DNA of 50,450 nt from Clostridiaceae bacterium. Lineage in GTDB: Bacteria > Bacillota > Clostridia > Lachnospirales > Lachnospiraceae. Location: NCBI GenBank assembly GCA_009911065.1, contig QXWR01000037.1, positions 1-50,450 on the forward strand, written 5' to 3'. Position 1 is the first letter of the stretch. Each line of letters starts with the position of its first letter. Under the pieces are notes generated by a model, which did not search any database, was not told the DNA's origin, and saw only the letters and a program-made list of their open reading frames with translations. A program made the position numbers and the translations under genes. This document shows, piece by piece, positions 9,532-17,986 of the stretch.

Positions 9532-10383
9532 TTAATATTCGTGATTCACATAGTTCATTAAATCAAAATCCAGATTGGAGTGAGCCATGAACAAGGTTCC
9601 TTTTTCTTTTCCTTCCATCAGTTCCTGTATAATTTCTACATTTTCCCCATTGGCAATGATCATGTCAGAACCGCTGTCTGTGGCAATCCGGGCCGCTGCA
9701 AGTTTTGCGGACATTCCTCCGGTTCCCACATCACTTCCAGAGGTAGCCTTTCCCATTGCCAGCAAATCCGGAGTAATTTCCTCCACCAGACCAATAAATT
9801 TTGCATTGGGATTTTTCCTGGGATCATCCGAATACAAACCGTCAATATCCGACAAAAGTATCAAAAGATCTGCTCCAATCAAAGCAGCCACAATAGCAGA
9901 AAGCCGGTCATTATCCCCAAACTGAATTTCATGGGTAGATACGGTGTCATTTTCATTTACAATCGGCACTGCCCCTAAATTCATCAGTTCATCAAAAGTA
10001 TTCTGAGCATTGTACCGGGAAACTTCATTGGTCATGGTGTCTTTGGTTAAAAGTACCTGGGCAGCCACATGATTATATTCGGAAAATAGTTTCTGGTAAA
10101 CCATCATCAGCCGTGCCTGCCCAACCGCCGCATAAGCCTGTTTTTCGGAAATGCTGACTGGCCGTTTTTGCCCTCCAAGAGCCTGCCGTCCTGCTGCTAT
10201 TGCCCCAGATGACACCAAAACCACATCTTTTCCTTCGCCTTTTAAATCACAGAGAATACGAACAAGCTTCTCGATCTTTAAAAGATTCAATTCACCTGTC
10301 TCTGGATGAGTCAGGGAAGATGAACCAATCTTCACCACAATCCGTTTTTTGTCTCTTAATTTATTTCTTTCATCCAATTCCAT
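9532..10383 (-). CDS. proB: Glutamate 5-kinase
   Basis: First and feedback-controlled step of proline synthesis: ATP-dependent phosphorylation of glutamate. The amino acid kinase fold is complete: VVKIGSSSLT at the N-terminus, VLVSSGAIAAGRQALGG, NENDTVST, FGDNDRLSAIVAALIGADLL and GTGGMSAKLAAARIA. At 283 residues it lacks the C-terminal PUA domain found in the E. coli enzyme, which is common in Clostridia. It lies 39 bases after a FAD-dependent protein gene and upstream of DUF896, 5-FTHF ligase and proA on the same strand. Confidence 0.97.
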   Translation of the reverse strand: MELDERNKLRDKKRIVVKIGSSSLTHPETGELNLLKIEKLVRILCDLKGEGKDVVLVSSGAIAAGRQALGGQKRPVSISEKQAYAAVGQARLMMVYQKLFSEYNHVAAQVLLTKDTMTNEVSRYNAQNTFDELMNLGAVPIVNENDTVSTHEIQFGDNDRLSAIVAALIGADLLILLSDIDGLYSDDPRKNPNAKFIGLVEEITPDLLAMGKATSGSDVGTGGMSAKLAAARIATDSGSDMIIANGENVEIIQELMEGKEKGTLFMAHSNLDFDLMNYVNHEY

Positions 10384-10422
10384 ACTTATCCTCTTTTTCC
10401 GGTCCTATTATGGTCCGATTTT

Positions 10423-12063
10423 TTACCCAAACACTTCTGCAATTTTCTCTGCCACCAAGACCCCGTCCATGGCAGCTGAAGTAATTCCTCCTGCATATCC
10501 AGCCCCTTCCCCGCAGGGATATAAGCCAGCTACCGCACTTTCTAACTTCTCATTTCTCCAAATACGCACTGGGGAGGAAGTCCGGCTTTCCACACCTGCC
10601 AAAAGAGCGTCTGTCCGGTCAAAGCCCTCAATGGCCTTACCAAATTGATCGATTCCTTCCACAAGAGCCTGATAAATTTCTTTCGGAAACAAAGAATGAA
10701 GATCTCCAAAGTTCCATTGGCCTTTTATTTGCGGCTCTATTTTTCCCAACATTCCTGAGCTTTTGCCAGCTTTAAAATCCCCATAAAGCTGTGTTGGAAT
10801 TTTTCCACTTCCCAGTTGAAACGCTTGTTCTTCCAACTGTCGTTGAAAAGCAATTCCTCCAAGAACCGTTTGATCCGGAAAATCTTCTGGCGTCACAGTT
10901 ACAATCAAGGCACTGTTTCCATTGATTCCAGCACGACTATGATAACTCATCCCATTGATCGCCAGATGGCCGGACTCAGATGAAGCGTTTACTACATAGC
11001 CACCTGGACACATGCAAAAGGAATACACGCCCCGGCCGTTTGAAGCTTTCCAGGTCAGCTTATATTCTGCTGCCCCCAAAGGTTTCAACGGCTGACATCC
11101 ATACTGGGAAAGATTGATTTGATCTTGTGGATGTTGGATTCGAAGCCCTACGGCAAAGGGCTTTGGTGACATGGGAATGTTGTGATGATTTAGCATAGTA
11201 AATGTATCTCTGGCACTGTGTCCGATTGCTAAAACTACCACTTCAGAGATAATTCGTTCTCCTGTTTGAGTTATAATCCCTTGAATCTTTTTATTCTCCC
11301 AATCTATGAGTAAGTCTGTCACCTGACATCCAAAGCGAACCTGACCTCCCAGCCGAATGATTTCTTCCCTCATTCCTTTTACAATCCGACTCAACACATC
11401 GGTTCCAATGTGAGGTTTATTTTGATACAGGATTTGTCCTTCTGCCCCAAATTCGTGAAACGTCTCTAATACCAGCTGATTCCGGCCTTTTGTATCTTTC
11501 ACCAAAGTATTCAGCTTTCCGTCTGAAAAAGTTCCGGCGCCCCCTTCGCCAAACTGCACATTGGAATCTGGATTTAATATTCCTTTTTCCCAAAATAGCT
11601 CGACCATCTTTTGTCTTTGTTCCACATCCATTCCCCGCTCTAAAAGCAAAGGCCGGTATCCGTGGCGGGCCAGCATCAGGCCGCAGAACAATCCTGCTGG
11701 TCCGGTTCCCACTATCACCGGAGGGGAAGAAAGTTCGTTTTTTCCTGATATCACAAATTGGTAAACTTCCCGTTTTCCGATAAAAATCTGTGGATTTTTC
11801 ATTCGGTTCACAATATTTTGTTCCGATAAATGCTTTCCGCCTTTTTTCCCCTGGGATTTTGGAAACGTTTTTTCTTCATTCACCTCAACTTCAACCGTAT
11901 ATACGTAAAACAGTTGCGGTTTTTTCCGGGCGTCTAAAGATTGACGCCTTACTGTCACTGACATCAGGTCTTTTTCCTGCACTTTCAGCATCTGTGCCGC
12001 TTTCTTTTTCAAAGCTTCCGGCCCATGTCCCACTGGCAGCTTTAATTGGTTAATCTGTATCAT
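10423..12063 (-). CDS. Uncharacterised FAD-dependent dehydrogenase (COG2509-type)
   Basis: A 546-residue flavoprotein. A small N-terminal domain (about residues 1-85, with VTVRRQSLDARKKPQLFYVY) precedes the Rossmann FAD-binding motif VIVGTGPAGLFCGLMLARHG and then FGEGGAGTFSDGKLNT, FAVGLRIQHPQ, FCMCPGGYVVNASSE and a C-terminal PCGEGAGYAGGITSAAMDG. This architecture is that of the widespread COG2509 family, whose reaction is unknown. I start at ATG 12063 (MIQINQLK) because AAGGA precedes it at suitable spacing; an upstream TTG has its ribosome site too close. It follows another FAD protein by 54 bases. Confidence 0.9.
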   Translation of the reverse strand: MIQINQLKLPVGHGPEALKKKAAQMLKVQEKDLMSVTVRRQSLDARKKPQLFYVYTVEVEVNEEKTFPKSQGKKGGKHLSEQNIVNRMKNPQIFIGKREVYQFVISGKNELSSPPVIVGTGPAGLFCGLMLARHGYRPLLLERGMDVEQRQKMVELFWEKGILNPDSNVQFGEGGAGTFSDGKLNTLVKDTKGRNQLVLETFHEFGAEGQILYQNKPHIGTDVLSRIVKGMREEIIRLGGQVRFGCQVTDLLIDWENKKIQGIITQTGERIISEVVVLAIGHSARDTFTMLNHHNIPMSPKPFAVGLRIQHPQDQINLSQYGCQPLKPLGAAEYKLTWKASNGRGVYSFCMCPGGYVVNASSESGHLAINGMSYHSRAGINGNSALIVTVTPEDFPDQTVLGGIAFQRQLEEQAFQLGSGKIPTQLYGDFKAGKSSGMLGKIEPQIKGQWNFGDLHSLFPKEIYQALVEGIDQFGKAIEGFDRTDALLAGVESRTSSPVRIWRNEKLESAVAGLYPCGEGAGYAGGITSAAMDGVLVAEKIAEVFG

Positions 12064-12117
12064 ATTTTTTCTGTCCTTTACTTCGGTTATCCAATTTTGA
12101 TCTTGCAAACTCCTTTC

Positions 12118-13371
12118 TTAGCCAAGGGCTATTGGAACTTTCCCTGCACTTTTTCCAGCAAGACACCCGGTGGTCCATGCCCACTGTAAATTGTAACCAC
12201 CGCAGATTCCGTCCACATCCAGAAGTTCCCCCACCAGGTAAAGCCCCGGCACCAATCGGGATTCCAGATTCTCAGGCCGGATTTCCCTTGTATCCACACC
12301 GCCGCAACAGGTTTGAGCCTGTTCGTAGGAGTTGGTTGCGGTTACGGTCACTTCAAAAGCTTTTGTATGGTTCAGCAGTGTTTCATAAATAGCAGGTGGA
12401 ATCTTGGCGACATTTTGCTGGAAAGAAATTCCTGTCTCCTTTAGTATCACGCTTGCCAGCTTTTTGGGAAGAATGCCTGTGAGAAAATCTCCCCATTTTA
12501 CATGGCCAAAATGGTTTCTCCGAAAAAGGAAAAACTGTCTAGCTTCTTCCATATTCATAGAAGGCAAAAAGTCCAGAACCGCCTTTACCTGCTTTTTATT
12601 TGCCAGTGCAACCGACGCATAACGGCTCACCTGAAAAACCGGAATCCCGGAAATCCCATAATCGGTCAACTGAATTTCCCCTAAATCTTCTGCCAGCTTT
12701 TTTGCTCCCGCGTACAATGTGACCTTTCCTTCACACCGAACTCCGGACAGTTGTTTGAAAAATTTCTCTTGACATCGCAGCTGCACCAGAGCTGGCAATG
12801 GGGAAAAGATTCGATGGCCCAAATCTTCTGCAAGCTGATATCCGCTTCCATCTGAGCCAGTAAAAGGCGCAGCTTTGGAACCCGCAGCCAAAATCACCCG
12901 TTCCCCCAAAAAATCGCCATGGTCCGTCTGAACCAGAAAATCGTCCTCCCCCTGAAAAAGGATTCTATGAACTGTGTAACCGGTAATTACCTGAATTTGC
13001 TGCCGTTTCAGTTCGATTTCAAATAAATCTACCACAGCGGCTGCCTGCTCTGATTTTGGATACCAATATCCGTTTTTCTCTTTTATGACAATGCCAAAGC
13101 TTTCCAGAAATTCTTGTGCTTCTTTTATGCCAAACCGACTTAACACGTTTCCAGGAAATGCCTTTTGACTGCATCGATAACCGTCTTCCCTTAAAAAACG
13201 GTTTCCCAAATTGCAGCGGCCGTTTCCTGTGGAAAGCAGTTTTTTCCCTACCCGGTCCATGTGTTCCAGAATCGTCACAGATGCCCCCTGCCGCGCTGCG
13301 GTAATCCCTGCCGCCATTCCTGCAGCCCCGCCTCCGACTACAATCACCCTCCATTTTTTCCTGCCTTGCAT
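12118..13371 (-). CDS. HI0933/BaiN-like NAD(P)/FAD-dependent oxidoreductase
   Basis: A 417-residue flavoprotein of the HI0933-like family (COG2081). The dinucleotide motif VVGGGAAGMAAGITAARQGA is near residues 11-30, followed by LSTGNGRCNLGN and, near the C-terminus, VDTREIRPENLESRLVPGLY and GELLDVDGICGGYNLQWAW, all hallmarks of the family. A few members reduce bile-acid or steroid intermediates (BaiN), but most have no known substrate, so I do not assign one. It appears to head the transcription unit leading to proB and proA. Its upstream region is the long AT-rich repeat array. Confidence 0.93.
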   Translation of the reverse strand: MQGRKKWRVIVVGGGAAGMAAGITAARQGASVTILEHMDRVGKKLLSTGNGRCNLGNRFLREDGYRCSQKAFPGNVLSRFGIKEAQEFLESFGIVIKEKNGYWYPKSEQAAAVVDLFEIELKRQQIQVITGYTVHRILFQGEDDFLVQTDHGDFLGERVILAAGSKAAPFTGSDGSGYQLAEDLGHRIFSPLPALVQLRCQEKFFKQLSGVRCEGKVTLYAGAKKLAEDLGEIQLTDYGISGIPVFQVSRYASVALANKKQVKAVLDFLPSMNMEEARQFFLFRRNHFGHVKWGDFLTGILPKKLASVILKETGISFQQNVAKIPPAIYETLLNHTKAFEVTVTATNSYEQAQTCCGGVDTREIRPENLESRLVPGLYLVGELLDVDGICGGYNLQWAWTTGCLAGKSAGKVPIALG

Positions 13372-13603
13372 CTTTTTCTCCCATATTTTCTTTTGTCTTT
13401 CCTATTGTATCTGCTTTGGAAGGAGTTTTCAAGTGAATTTTCTGATGTTTCGCTTCCTATATGAGAGAAGAAATTTCTATAGTCAAAAGTTCTGATTTAT
13501 TTTGATTTTATGAAGTTAGTGAGTCTGTATTGCATTAATATTTGAAGTATTCGTACTTCGTTGGATTCATTTTGAAGATTAGAGTGGGTTTAAATAGGAT
13601 CTA

Positions 13604-13950
13604 AATTTTATCCACAATCAAAAAAATCCCGATTTTATAGATCAAACTTTATCCACATTTCAAAAAAACTTGATTTTACAAGTCAAACTTTATCCACAAT
13701 TTAAAAAATTTCTGATTTTGCAGACTAAACTTATCCACATTTTAAAAAATCTTGATTTTATAAAGCAAAATTTTACCCTATTTAGGAAAAGTTTGGTTTT
13801 GAAAGCTTGATTTCGTAAATCAAAGTTTATTCCCATGGTGAAAAATCTTAATTTTCAAGCCCCAATTTACCCATATAAAAAAGCTTCGTTTTACAAACAA
13901 ATTTTATCTGCATTAAAAAATCCCAGTTTTATAAACCAGGATTTTTTATA
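13604..13950. repeat. 41-bp tandem repeat array with perfect DnaA boxes
   Basis: Perfect DnaA boxes TTATCCACA lie at 13608, 13649, 13690 and 13731, exactly 41 bases apart and in one orientation. Each is followed by an A-tract, a small AT hairpin of the form AAAAAATC-n-GATTTTA, and TCAAAC. Further right the units decay: TTTACCCTA near 13772, TTATTCCCA near 13827, TTTACCCAT near 13866 and TTATCTGCA near 13904. The last unit merges with a terminator whose AAAAAATCCC-GTTTTATAAA core resembles the unit itself. No gene is visible in 13372-14004. A DnaA-titrating or other protein-binding locus is an attractive reading; a neutral minisatellite is the alternative. Confidence 0.85.
13915..13947 (-). 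terminator. Intrinsic terminator of the BofC-like gene
   Basis: AAAAAATCC pairs with GGATTTTTT around an inner GGTTT/AAACT stem, giving a T-run on the minus strand downstream of the stop at 14005. The symmetrical A/T flanks mean it could work in both directions. It is also the last, most diverged unit of the 41-bp array. Confidence 0.7.
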
Positions 13951-14004
13951 TTTTTATTAACTTATTTGAAACTGCTTGAAGGTACATTTCTTACTGTCTC
14001 TGTT

Positions 14005-14415
14005 TTAACTGGTAAAAGACTCTAAATAATGTATCACATCCATCATATCAGAAAACCAGATGCCTTCTCTCAGCCGCTCCTGTTCTGATTCTGGAAAATC
14101 CATCAGTGGAATGTGTGTATAGAGACAGATCGTCTCCCGATCTTTTCCAAATACCAGCAAAAAGCCATCCTCAGAAACCAGATAAAATTCTTTTTTTCCA
14201 GTTCCTAACTCATTTTTTACCTGTTCTTTATTCGCAGCTGCCAGATTTTCTACTGCTGTGGCAGTCTCCTCCTTTGTCCCCATCGTCACAGCTGGCGTCT
14301 CTCTTGTCTGTGACATGGTCTTGCCTCCATATTCTCTGGTCAGAAAATGACCTGCCATCAGGCAGACTCCACTGACTCCTATAAACAAAAATAAGCAGAT
14401 CATATATCGTTTCAT
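14005..14415 (-). CDS. Membrane-anchored protein with BofC-like C-terminal domain
   Basis: A 136-residue protein: an N-terminal hydrophobic segment (residues 4-24), a Thr/Ala/Glu-rich extracytoplasmic linker, and a compact C-terminal domain (FYLVSEDGFLLVFGKDRETI then LYTHIPLMDFPESEQERLREG). That pattern resembles the C-terminal domain of BofC-like proteins of spore formers, where BofC restrains a sporulation signalling protease. The match is from memory of the pattern and is weak. ATG 14415 is chosen because GGAGG lies seven bases upstream; there are two closely spaced upstream candidates. It ends at the terminator of 13915-13947. Confidence 0.6.
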   Translation of the reverse strand: MKRYMICLFLFIGVSGVCLMAGHFLTREYGGKTMSQTRETPAVTMGTKEETATAVENLAAANKEQVKNELGTGKKEFYLVSEDGFLLVFGKDRETICLYTHIPLMDFPESEQERLREGIWFSDMMDVIHYLESFTS

Positions 14416-14519
14416 CATCAAGCCTCCATGGAAAGGATATTGTCTGCTTATTTTTCCCTATTTTTCCAGATTTTATTCCTGATTGAGTCAGGAAAATTTA
14501 ATATATAATATTTTCTGTT

Positions 14520-15272
14520 CTATTCGCCATTTATTTTATTTATCTTTTGATAGTACTTTATCATTCTTTTTACAACACTCTGATATGATATATTATGTAA
14601 GTCCGCCTCCTCTACTATTTCATTAAATAAATCAATATCTTCGCTACTAAAAACAAGATCTAATTTCTTTTCTCTGACTCCCGCAATGTGCTGATATGCT
14701 TCTGGATAGGCATAATAACATGTTTTACACATATCTATATTTTTTTCAACCCAATTTGGACAATGTTCACAAGCCCATGATTTATCTCTATTGGCTGATG
14801 GTGATAAAAGCATAAAACAATCAGTATTCAACATATCAATCGGATCTCCGCCTATTTCATAAGGAATCCTATGATCTGGTTGTAATAATCTTGCAGGATA
14901 TTCTTCTCCATACAAATGACATTTAGCTCCATAACGGTCAATCAATGCATTTTTCAATTTTTCTGTAATTTGAGTTCGCCCCGTTACTTTTAACAATGGA
15001 TTAGATTTCTTTGCTGTCTCCCAATCTCCAAATTGATAAGCAGCAATCGTTTTCCCACTGCTATTCTTAATTTTAAATGTATCCAATGGGATTCCCAATT
15101 CTCTTACATCCCTAGCTGCCCTGGGGGCATGTTCATACCCGCCATTTTTTAAATCCTCTGTGCTACAAAATCCCTTCTTTAAAATAGTGTCTATTACAAA
15201 TCTTGCTCTCTTATTAGTTACAGCATCTAAAACTTTTTTAAATTCCTCAGGTATATCCATCTTTTTCTCCAT
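14520..15272 (-). CDS. HNH endonuclease, likely the restriction subunit of a type II R-M system
   Basis: About 250 residues. The C-terminal half holds an HNH-type nuclease core, LLQPDHRIPYEIGGDP followed by LLSPSANRDKSW, with an adjacent zinc-knuckle pattern (CEHCPNW...CKTCYYAYP). The N-terminal part resembles a winged-helix domain (FCSTEDLKNGGYEHAPRAARD). Its start overlaps the methyltransferase stop as TAATG, so the two are translationally coupled; an alternative start at 15260 has GGAG upstream. Pairing with a Dam-type methyltransferase points to a restriction enzyme cutting the sequence that the methylase protects. Base composition is clearly more AT-rich than neighbouring core genes, suggesting acquisition by transfer. 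Confidence 0.82.
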   Translation of the reverse strand: MEKKMDIPEEFKKVLDAVTNKRARFVIDTILKKGFCSTEDLKNGGYEHAPRAARDVRELGIPLDTFKIKNSSGKTIAAYQFGDWETAKKSNPLLKVTGRTQITEKLKNALIDRYGAKCHLYGEEYPARLLQPDHRIPYEIGGDPIDMLNTDCFMLLSPSANRDKSWACEHCPNWVEKNIDMCKTCYYAYPEAYQHIAGVREKKLDLVFSSEDIDLFNEIVEEADLHNISYQSVVKRMIKYYQKINKINGE

Positions 15273-16174
15273 TATCCGAAACAAAATTCTAATTGCATAT
15301 ATTCATCTTGTTTACATTTCAAATTTTTACTGGTATATAAAGACTCATACGTTATTTCTTTTTTTCCATTAAGCGTTGCCTGCGCTGATAACCCAGCATT
15401 AATATATATATGATTCAAATTGAGTTTCTCAGGAAGATGCTTTCCTATTACTTTATCTCCTGTCATACCATCATAGCTTACAATAAAATCTATACCACGA
15501 TTATTTAACTTTGCAAGTTCCGCCACAAATTCTTCAAAGTCTACACCTTGTATGTAACGACTATCTCTTGGATTCTCTCTATTTGAAGTGCCTTGGTATG
15601 GTGGGTCCATATAAACTAAATCCCCTGGCTTTGTTGATGATAAAACTTTTTTATAATCTTCACTCGTAAAGTATGTTTTTCCTTTCAACAATTTTGATAT
15701 TTCAAAAGCATTTTTGGATATTATTTGAGGTTTTGTTCCATACCTTCTTTTATCACAAGATTGATTTAATTCACCACGAACATTATAACGAACAGCACCT
15801 TTCACTACTCTTGCCAACAAAAATAACATCCTGGCAGAATCTTTCTTTCCACAATTAAATTCTTGTCTAATCTTGTAAAAATAATCTATATTATTCTGAT
15901 TCGTTTGAAACTGTCCTTCCCATATATTCAAATACTCACTTACTAACCTTTCAGGAAAATTAACACATTCTTCCATCATCTTTATCAACGGCTCATTTAT
16001 ATCGTTAATCCAAAAATTATCACATTTATTTTCAGCTGCTGCCAAAATTGATATTGCGCATGTTCCCGAAAACGGTTCTACTAGCCTATCAATTTTATCT
16101 GGAAAGAATTTTATAATTTCAGGTGCAATTACTCTTTTGCTTCCTTGATATTGAACCAAATGTGGCACTTTCAC
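15272..16174 (-). CDS. Dam-family DNA adenine-N6 methyltransferase (modification subunit)
   Basis: A 300-residue class D12 adenine methylase. The N-terminal QYQGSKRVIAPEI and LVEPFSGTCAIS form the AdoMet-binding motifs, and DPPYQGTS is catalytic motif IV; the insert between them (VKGAVRYNVRGELNQS) is the target-recognition region of the Dam/DpnM-like group. It protects host DNA from the adjacent HNH nuclease. The GTG start at 16174 has AAGGAG six bases upstream. The recognition sequence cannot be read from the protein alone; GATC is common in this family but is not assured. The two-gene cassette sits between unrelated core genes. Confidence 0.92.
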   Translation of the reverse strand: MKVPHLVQYQGSKRVIAPEIIKFFPDKIDRLVEPFSGTCAISILAAAENKCDNFWINDINEPLIKMMEECVNFPERLVSEYLNIWEGQFQTNQNNIDYFYKIRQEFNCGKKDSARMLFLLARVVKGAVRYNVRGELNQSCDKRRYGTKPQIISKNAFEISKLLKGKTYFTSEDYKKVLSSTKPGDLVYMDPPYQGTSNRENPRDSRYIQGVDFEEFVAELAKLNNRGIDFIVSYDGMTGDKVIGKHLPEKLNLNHIYINAGLSAQATLNGKKEITYESLYTSKNLKCKQDEYMQLEFCFG

Positions 16175-16239
16175 TACAATCTCCTTAATTTTAAAACAAT
16201 TCTTCCTATTATCATATCGCTTTTATATTTATTCTCAAT

Positions 16240-16282
16240 AGTAAGCTAAACACACTTTCAAAAATAACGTATTTAGCTTACT
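16240..16282. promoter_or_regulatory. Perfect 11-bp inverted repeat upstream of the R-M cassette
   Basis: AGTAAGCTAAA (16240-16250) and TTTAGCTTACT (16272-16282) form perfect arms around a 21-base loop, some 65 bases upstream of the methylase start and 30 bases after the yerB-like stop. There is no T-run. It could be an operator for autoregulation of the methylase or a junction left by cassette insertion. Confidence 0.5.
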
Positions 16283-16311
16283 GATTTCAATAACATTTCA
16301 CTCCCATTTCA

Positions 16312-17460
16312 TCACTCAAACTCAATCTTTTCTACATCAGATGTAGGTACAATACACACCCAGGTTTTTCCCGGATTCAGTACAATCTCGGTCCCGTCGG
16401 TCCGATAAAAATGAGTCACACCAAACTCCCCATCCTTTTTCCATTTGACAAACACAGCTTTTCCATTAGTAATATAGTAAGCCCCATACTGATCTTCATG
16501 TACATTTATATTCCGATAATCTGTGGTGGCATAATATCCGGCAGAACAGCATTGAATCAGAATATTTTTCACTGCAATCGGCCCTTCATTGCCCATATGT
16601 TCTGTCCCATACTGGTAACGGTAGTAAAGTCCGTCTTCTTCCCTGTATTCAAACCAGGGATGATTATAAGAATAACCGGGAGTTACCTTTACAGCGCTTA
16701 AAACGTCATCCCCCTCCAAAAATACTGGCCGGCCTTCTTTGGCGAATTGATAATGCCCCTGATACCCAGAATCATATTCCTGAGAGTATCCCAGTTTTTC
16801 AATGGCATTTTGAATCCCTGAGAAACTTGCATAAGCATTGTGAGGCCGTTTCCGGTCTTTGGAGCGAAAATAGGCTGTCTCACCTACCCCTTCTATTCCA
16901 TTGATATTATCCACATTTTTTAAATAAGGCTTTGCAAAGGTGCTCTGTCCATAGTGGGCATAGATGGCGTCAAACTCTCTTGCAAAATAAGTATAATAAG
17001 TACGGCAGCTACGCACTGAGCCAATTCGGTCTAAATCATCATAATTTTCTATAATCGCCATATACCGGTTCATAGATCCTTCCACAGGAGCCTCAAAAAC
17101 CACACCTGCCCGGTTAATACCATATTGTGGTTGAGCTTCTTTATCATTGCTCATCATAATTGCCAATGGTCGTCGATTGCCCTGGGCCACCGGAACCATT
17201 TCTCCGGTTAGATAGCTGCGCACCATACCGTCTGTCTCGCCACGTTCCCACGGCTCATAATAATCCAGTCCGGTGTGCTCTTCTTCTGTGACTTCGGTTT
17301 CAGATTCCAGAACCAAAGGCGGTCTCGGATTTGTCTCAAGCAGAATTTGACTGGACTCGGACTCGGTCATGACCACTTGGTTTGACCCTGCCTGTTTTGA
17401 GCAGCCTGCAAGTCCGATTCCCCACACGATCAGAAGCCCTATGCAAATGTTCTTTTTCAT
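16312..17460 (-). CDS. YerB-like DUF3048 lipoprotein
   Basis: A 382-residue lipoprotein: signal peptide with lipobox GLAGC (Cys at about residue 20), an acidic linker, then the DUF3048 domain with RPLAIMMSNDKEAQPQYGIN, EAPVEGSMNRYMAI and IGSVRSCRTYYTYFAREFDA. The C-terminal half has KTWVCIVPTS. The family is surface-located in Bacilli and Clostridia; its biochemical role is unknown to me. ATG at 17460 overlaps the ybeY stop as ATGA, so it is the last gene of the yqfC-yqfD-phoH-ybeY unit. Confidence 0.93.
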   Translation of the reverse strand: MKKNICIGLLIVWGIGLAGCSKQAGSNQVVMTESESSQILLETNPRPPLVLESETEVTEEEHTGLDYYEPWERGETDGMVRSYLTGEMVPVAQGNRRPLAIMMSNDKEAQPQYGINRAGVVFEAPVEGSMNRYMAIIENYDDLDRIGSVRSCRTYYTYFAREFDAIYAHYGQSTFAKPYLKNVDNINGIEGVGETAYFRSKDRKRPHNAYASFSGIQNAIEKLGYSQEYDSGYQGHYQFAKEGRPVFLEGDDVLSAVKVTPGYSYNHPWFEYREEDGLYYRYQYGTEHMGNEGPIAVKNILIQCCSAGYYATTDYRNINVHEDQYGAYYITNGKAVFVKWKKDGEFGVTHFYRTDGTEIVLNPGKTWVCIVPTSDVEKIEFE

Positions 17461-17954
17461 CGGCTGTATCCTTTCCAGTCCAAAATCTCCCGCTGTTTCT
17501 CCTCCATAACGTTCCGCTCTTGTTCTTCCATGTGATCATATCCACACAAATGCAGCACACTGTGAGCAATGAGAAATGCCAGTTCCCGCTCTTTGGAATG
17601 TCCATATTTCTCTGCCTGCTCCTCCACCTTATCGATGGAAACTACAATGTCTCCCAGAAGAAGTTCTCCCGTCTCAAGATTAAAATACTCTTCTGCACAC
17701 TCCTCCACATGGCCAAAATCTCCCTCCTTCTCAAAGTCAATCATTGGAAAGGAGAGAACATCCGTTGGAGCATCCACCTGCCGATTGTCCCGATTAATTT
17801 CCTGAATTGCCTCATTATCGGTCAACAGCACATTGACCTCTGCTTCATATGGGCAAGCCTCATACTCTAACACTGCCAGCACTATCTCCCGGACAATCTC
17901 CTCATAAGAGATTGAAAGCCGCCGGTTTGCCTCGTACTCTACCTGAATTGTCAT
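17457..17954 (-). CDS. ybeY: Endoribonuclease YbeY (rRNA maturation factor)
   Basis: Zinc-dependent endoribonuclease involved in 16S rRNA 3'-end maturation and ribosome quality control. The 165-residue protein carries the zinc signature HSVLHLCGYDH (HxxxHxxxxxH) and the VDAPTDVLSFP motif. It follows the PhoH-like ATPase by 32 bases, the usual Firmicutes arrangement, and overlaps the lipoprotein gene by 4 bases. Nothing unusual. Confidence 0.97.
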   Translation of the reverse strand: MTIQVEYEANRRLSISYEEIVREIVLAVLEYEACPYEAEVNVLLTDNEAIQEINRDNRQVDAPTDVLSFPMIDFEKEGDFGHVEECAEEYFNLETGELLLGDIVVSIDKVEEQAEKYGHSKERELAFLIAHSVLHLCGYDHMEEQERNVMEEKQREILDWKGYSR

Positions 17955-17986
17955 CCCAAACCCCTTTCTCTGCCGTTTTTGTTACC

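Noticed and set aside
13604..13950. Regular 41-bp array as a CRISPR locus
   Set aside because: The whole unit repeats, with no unique spacers of constant length, the units decay gradually, and there are no cas genes in the window.
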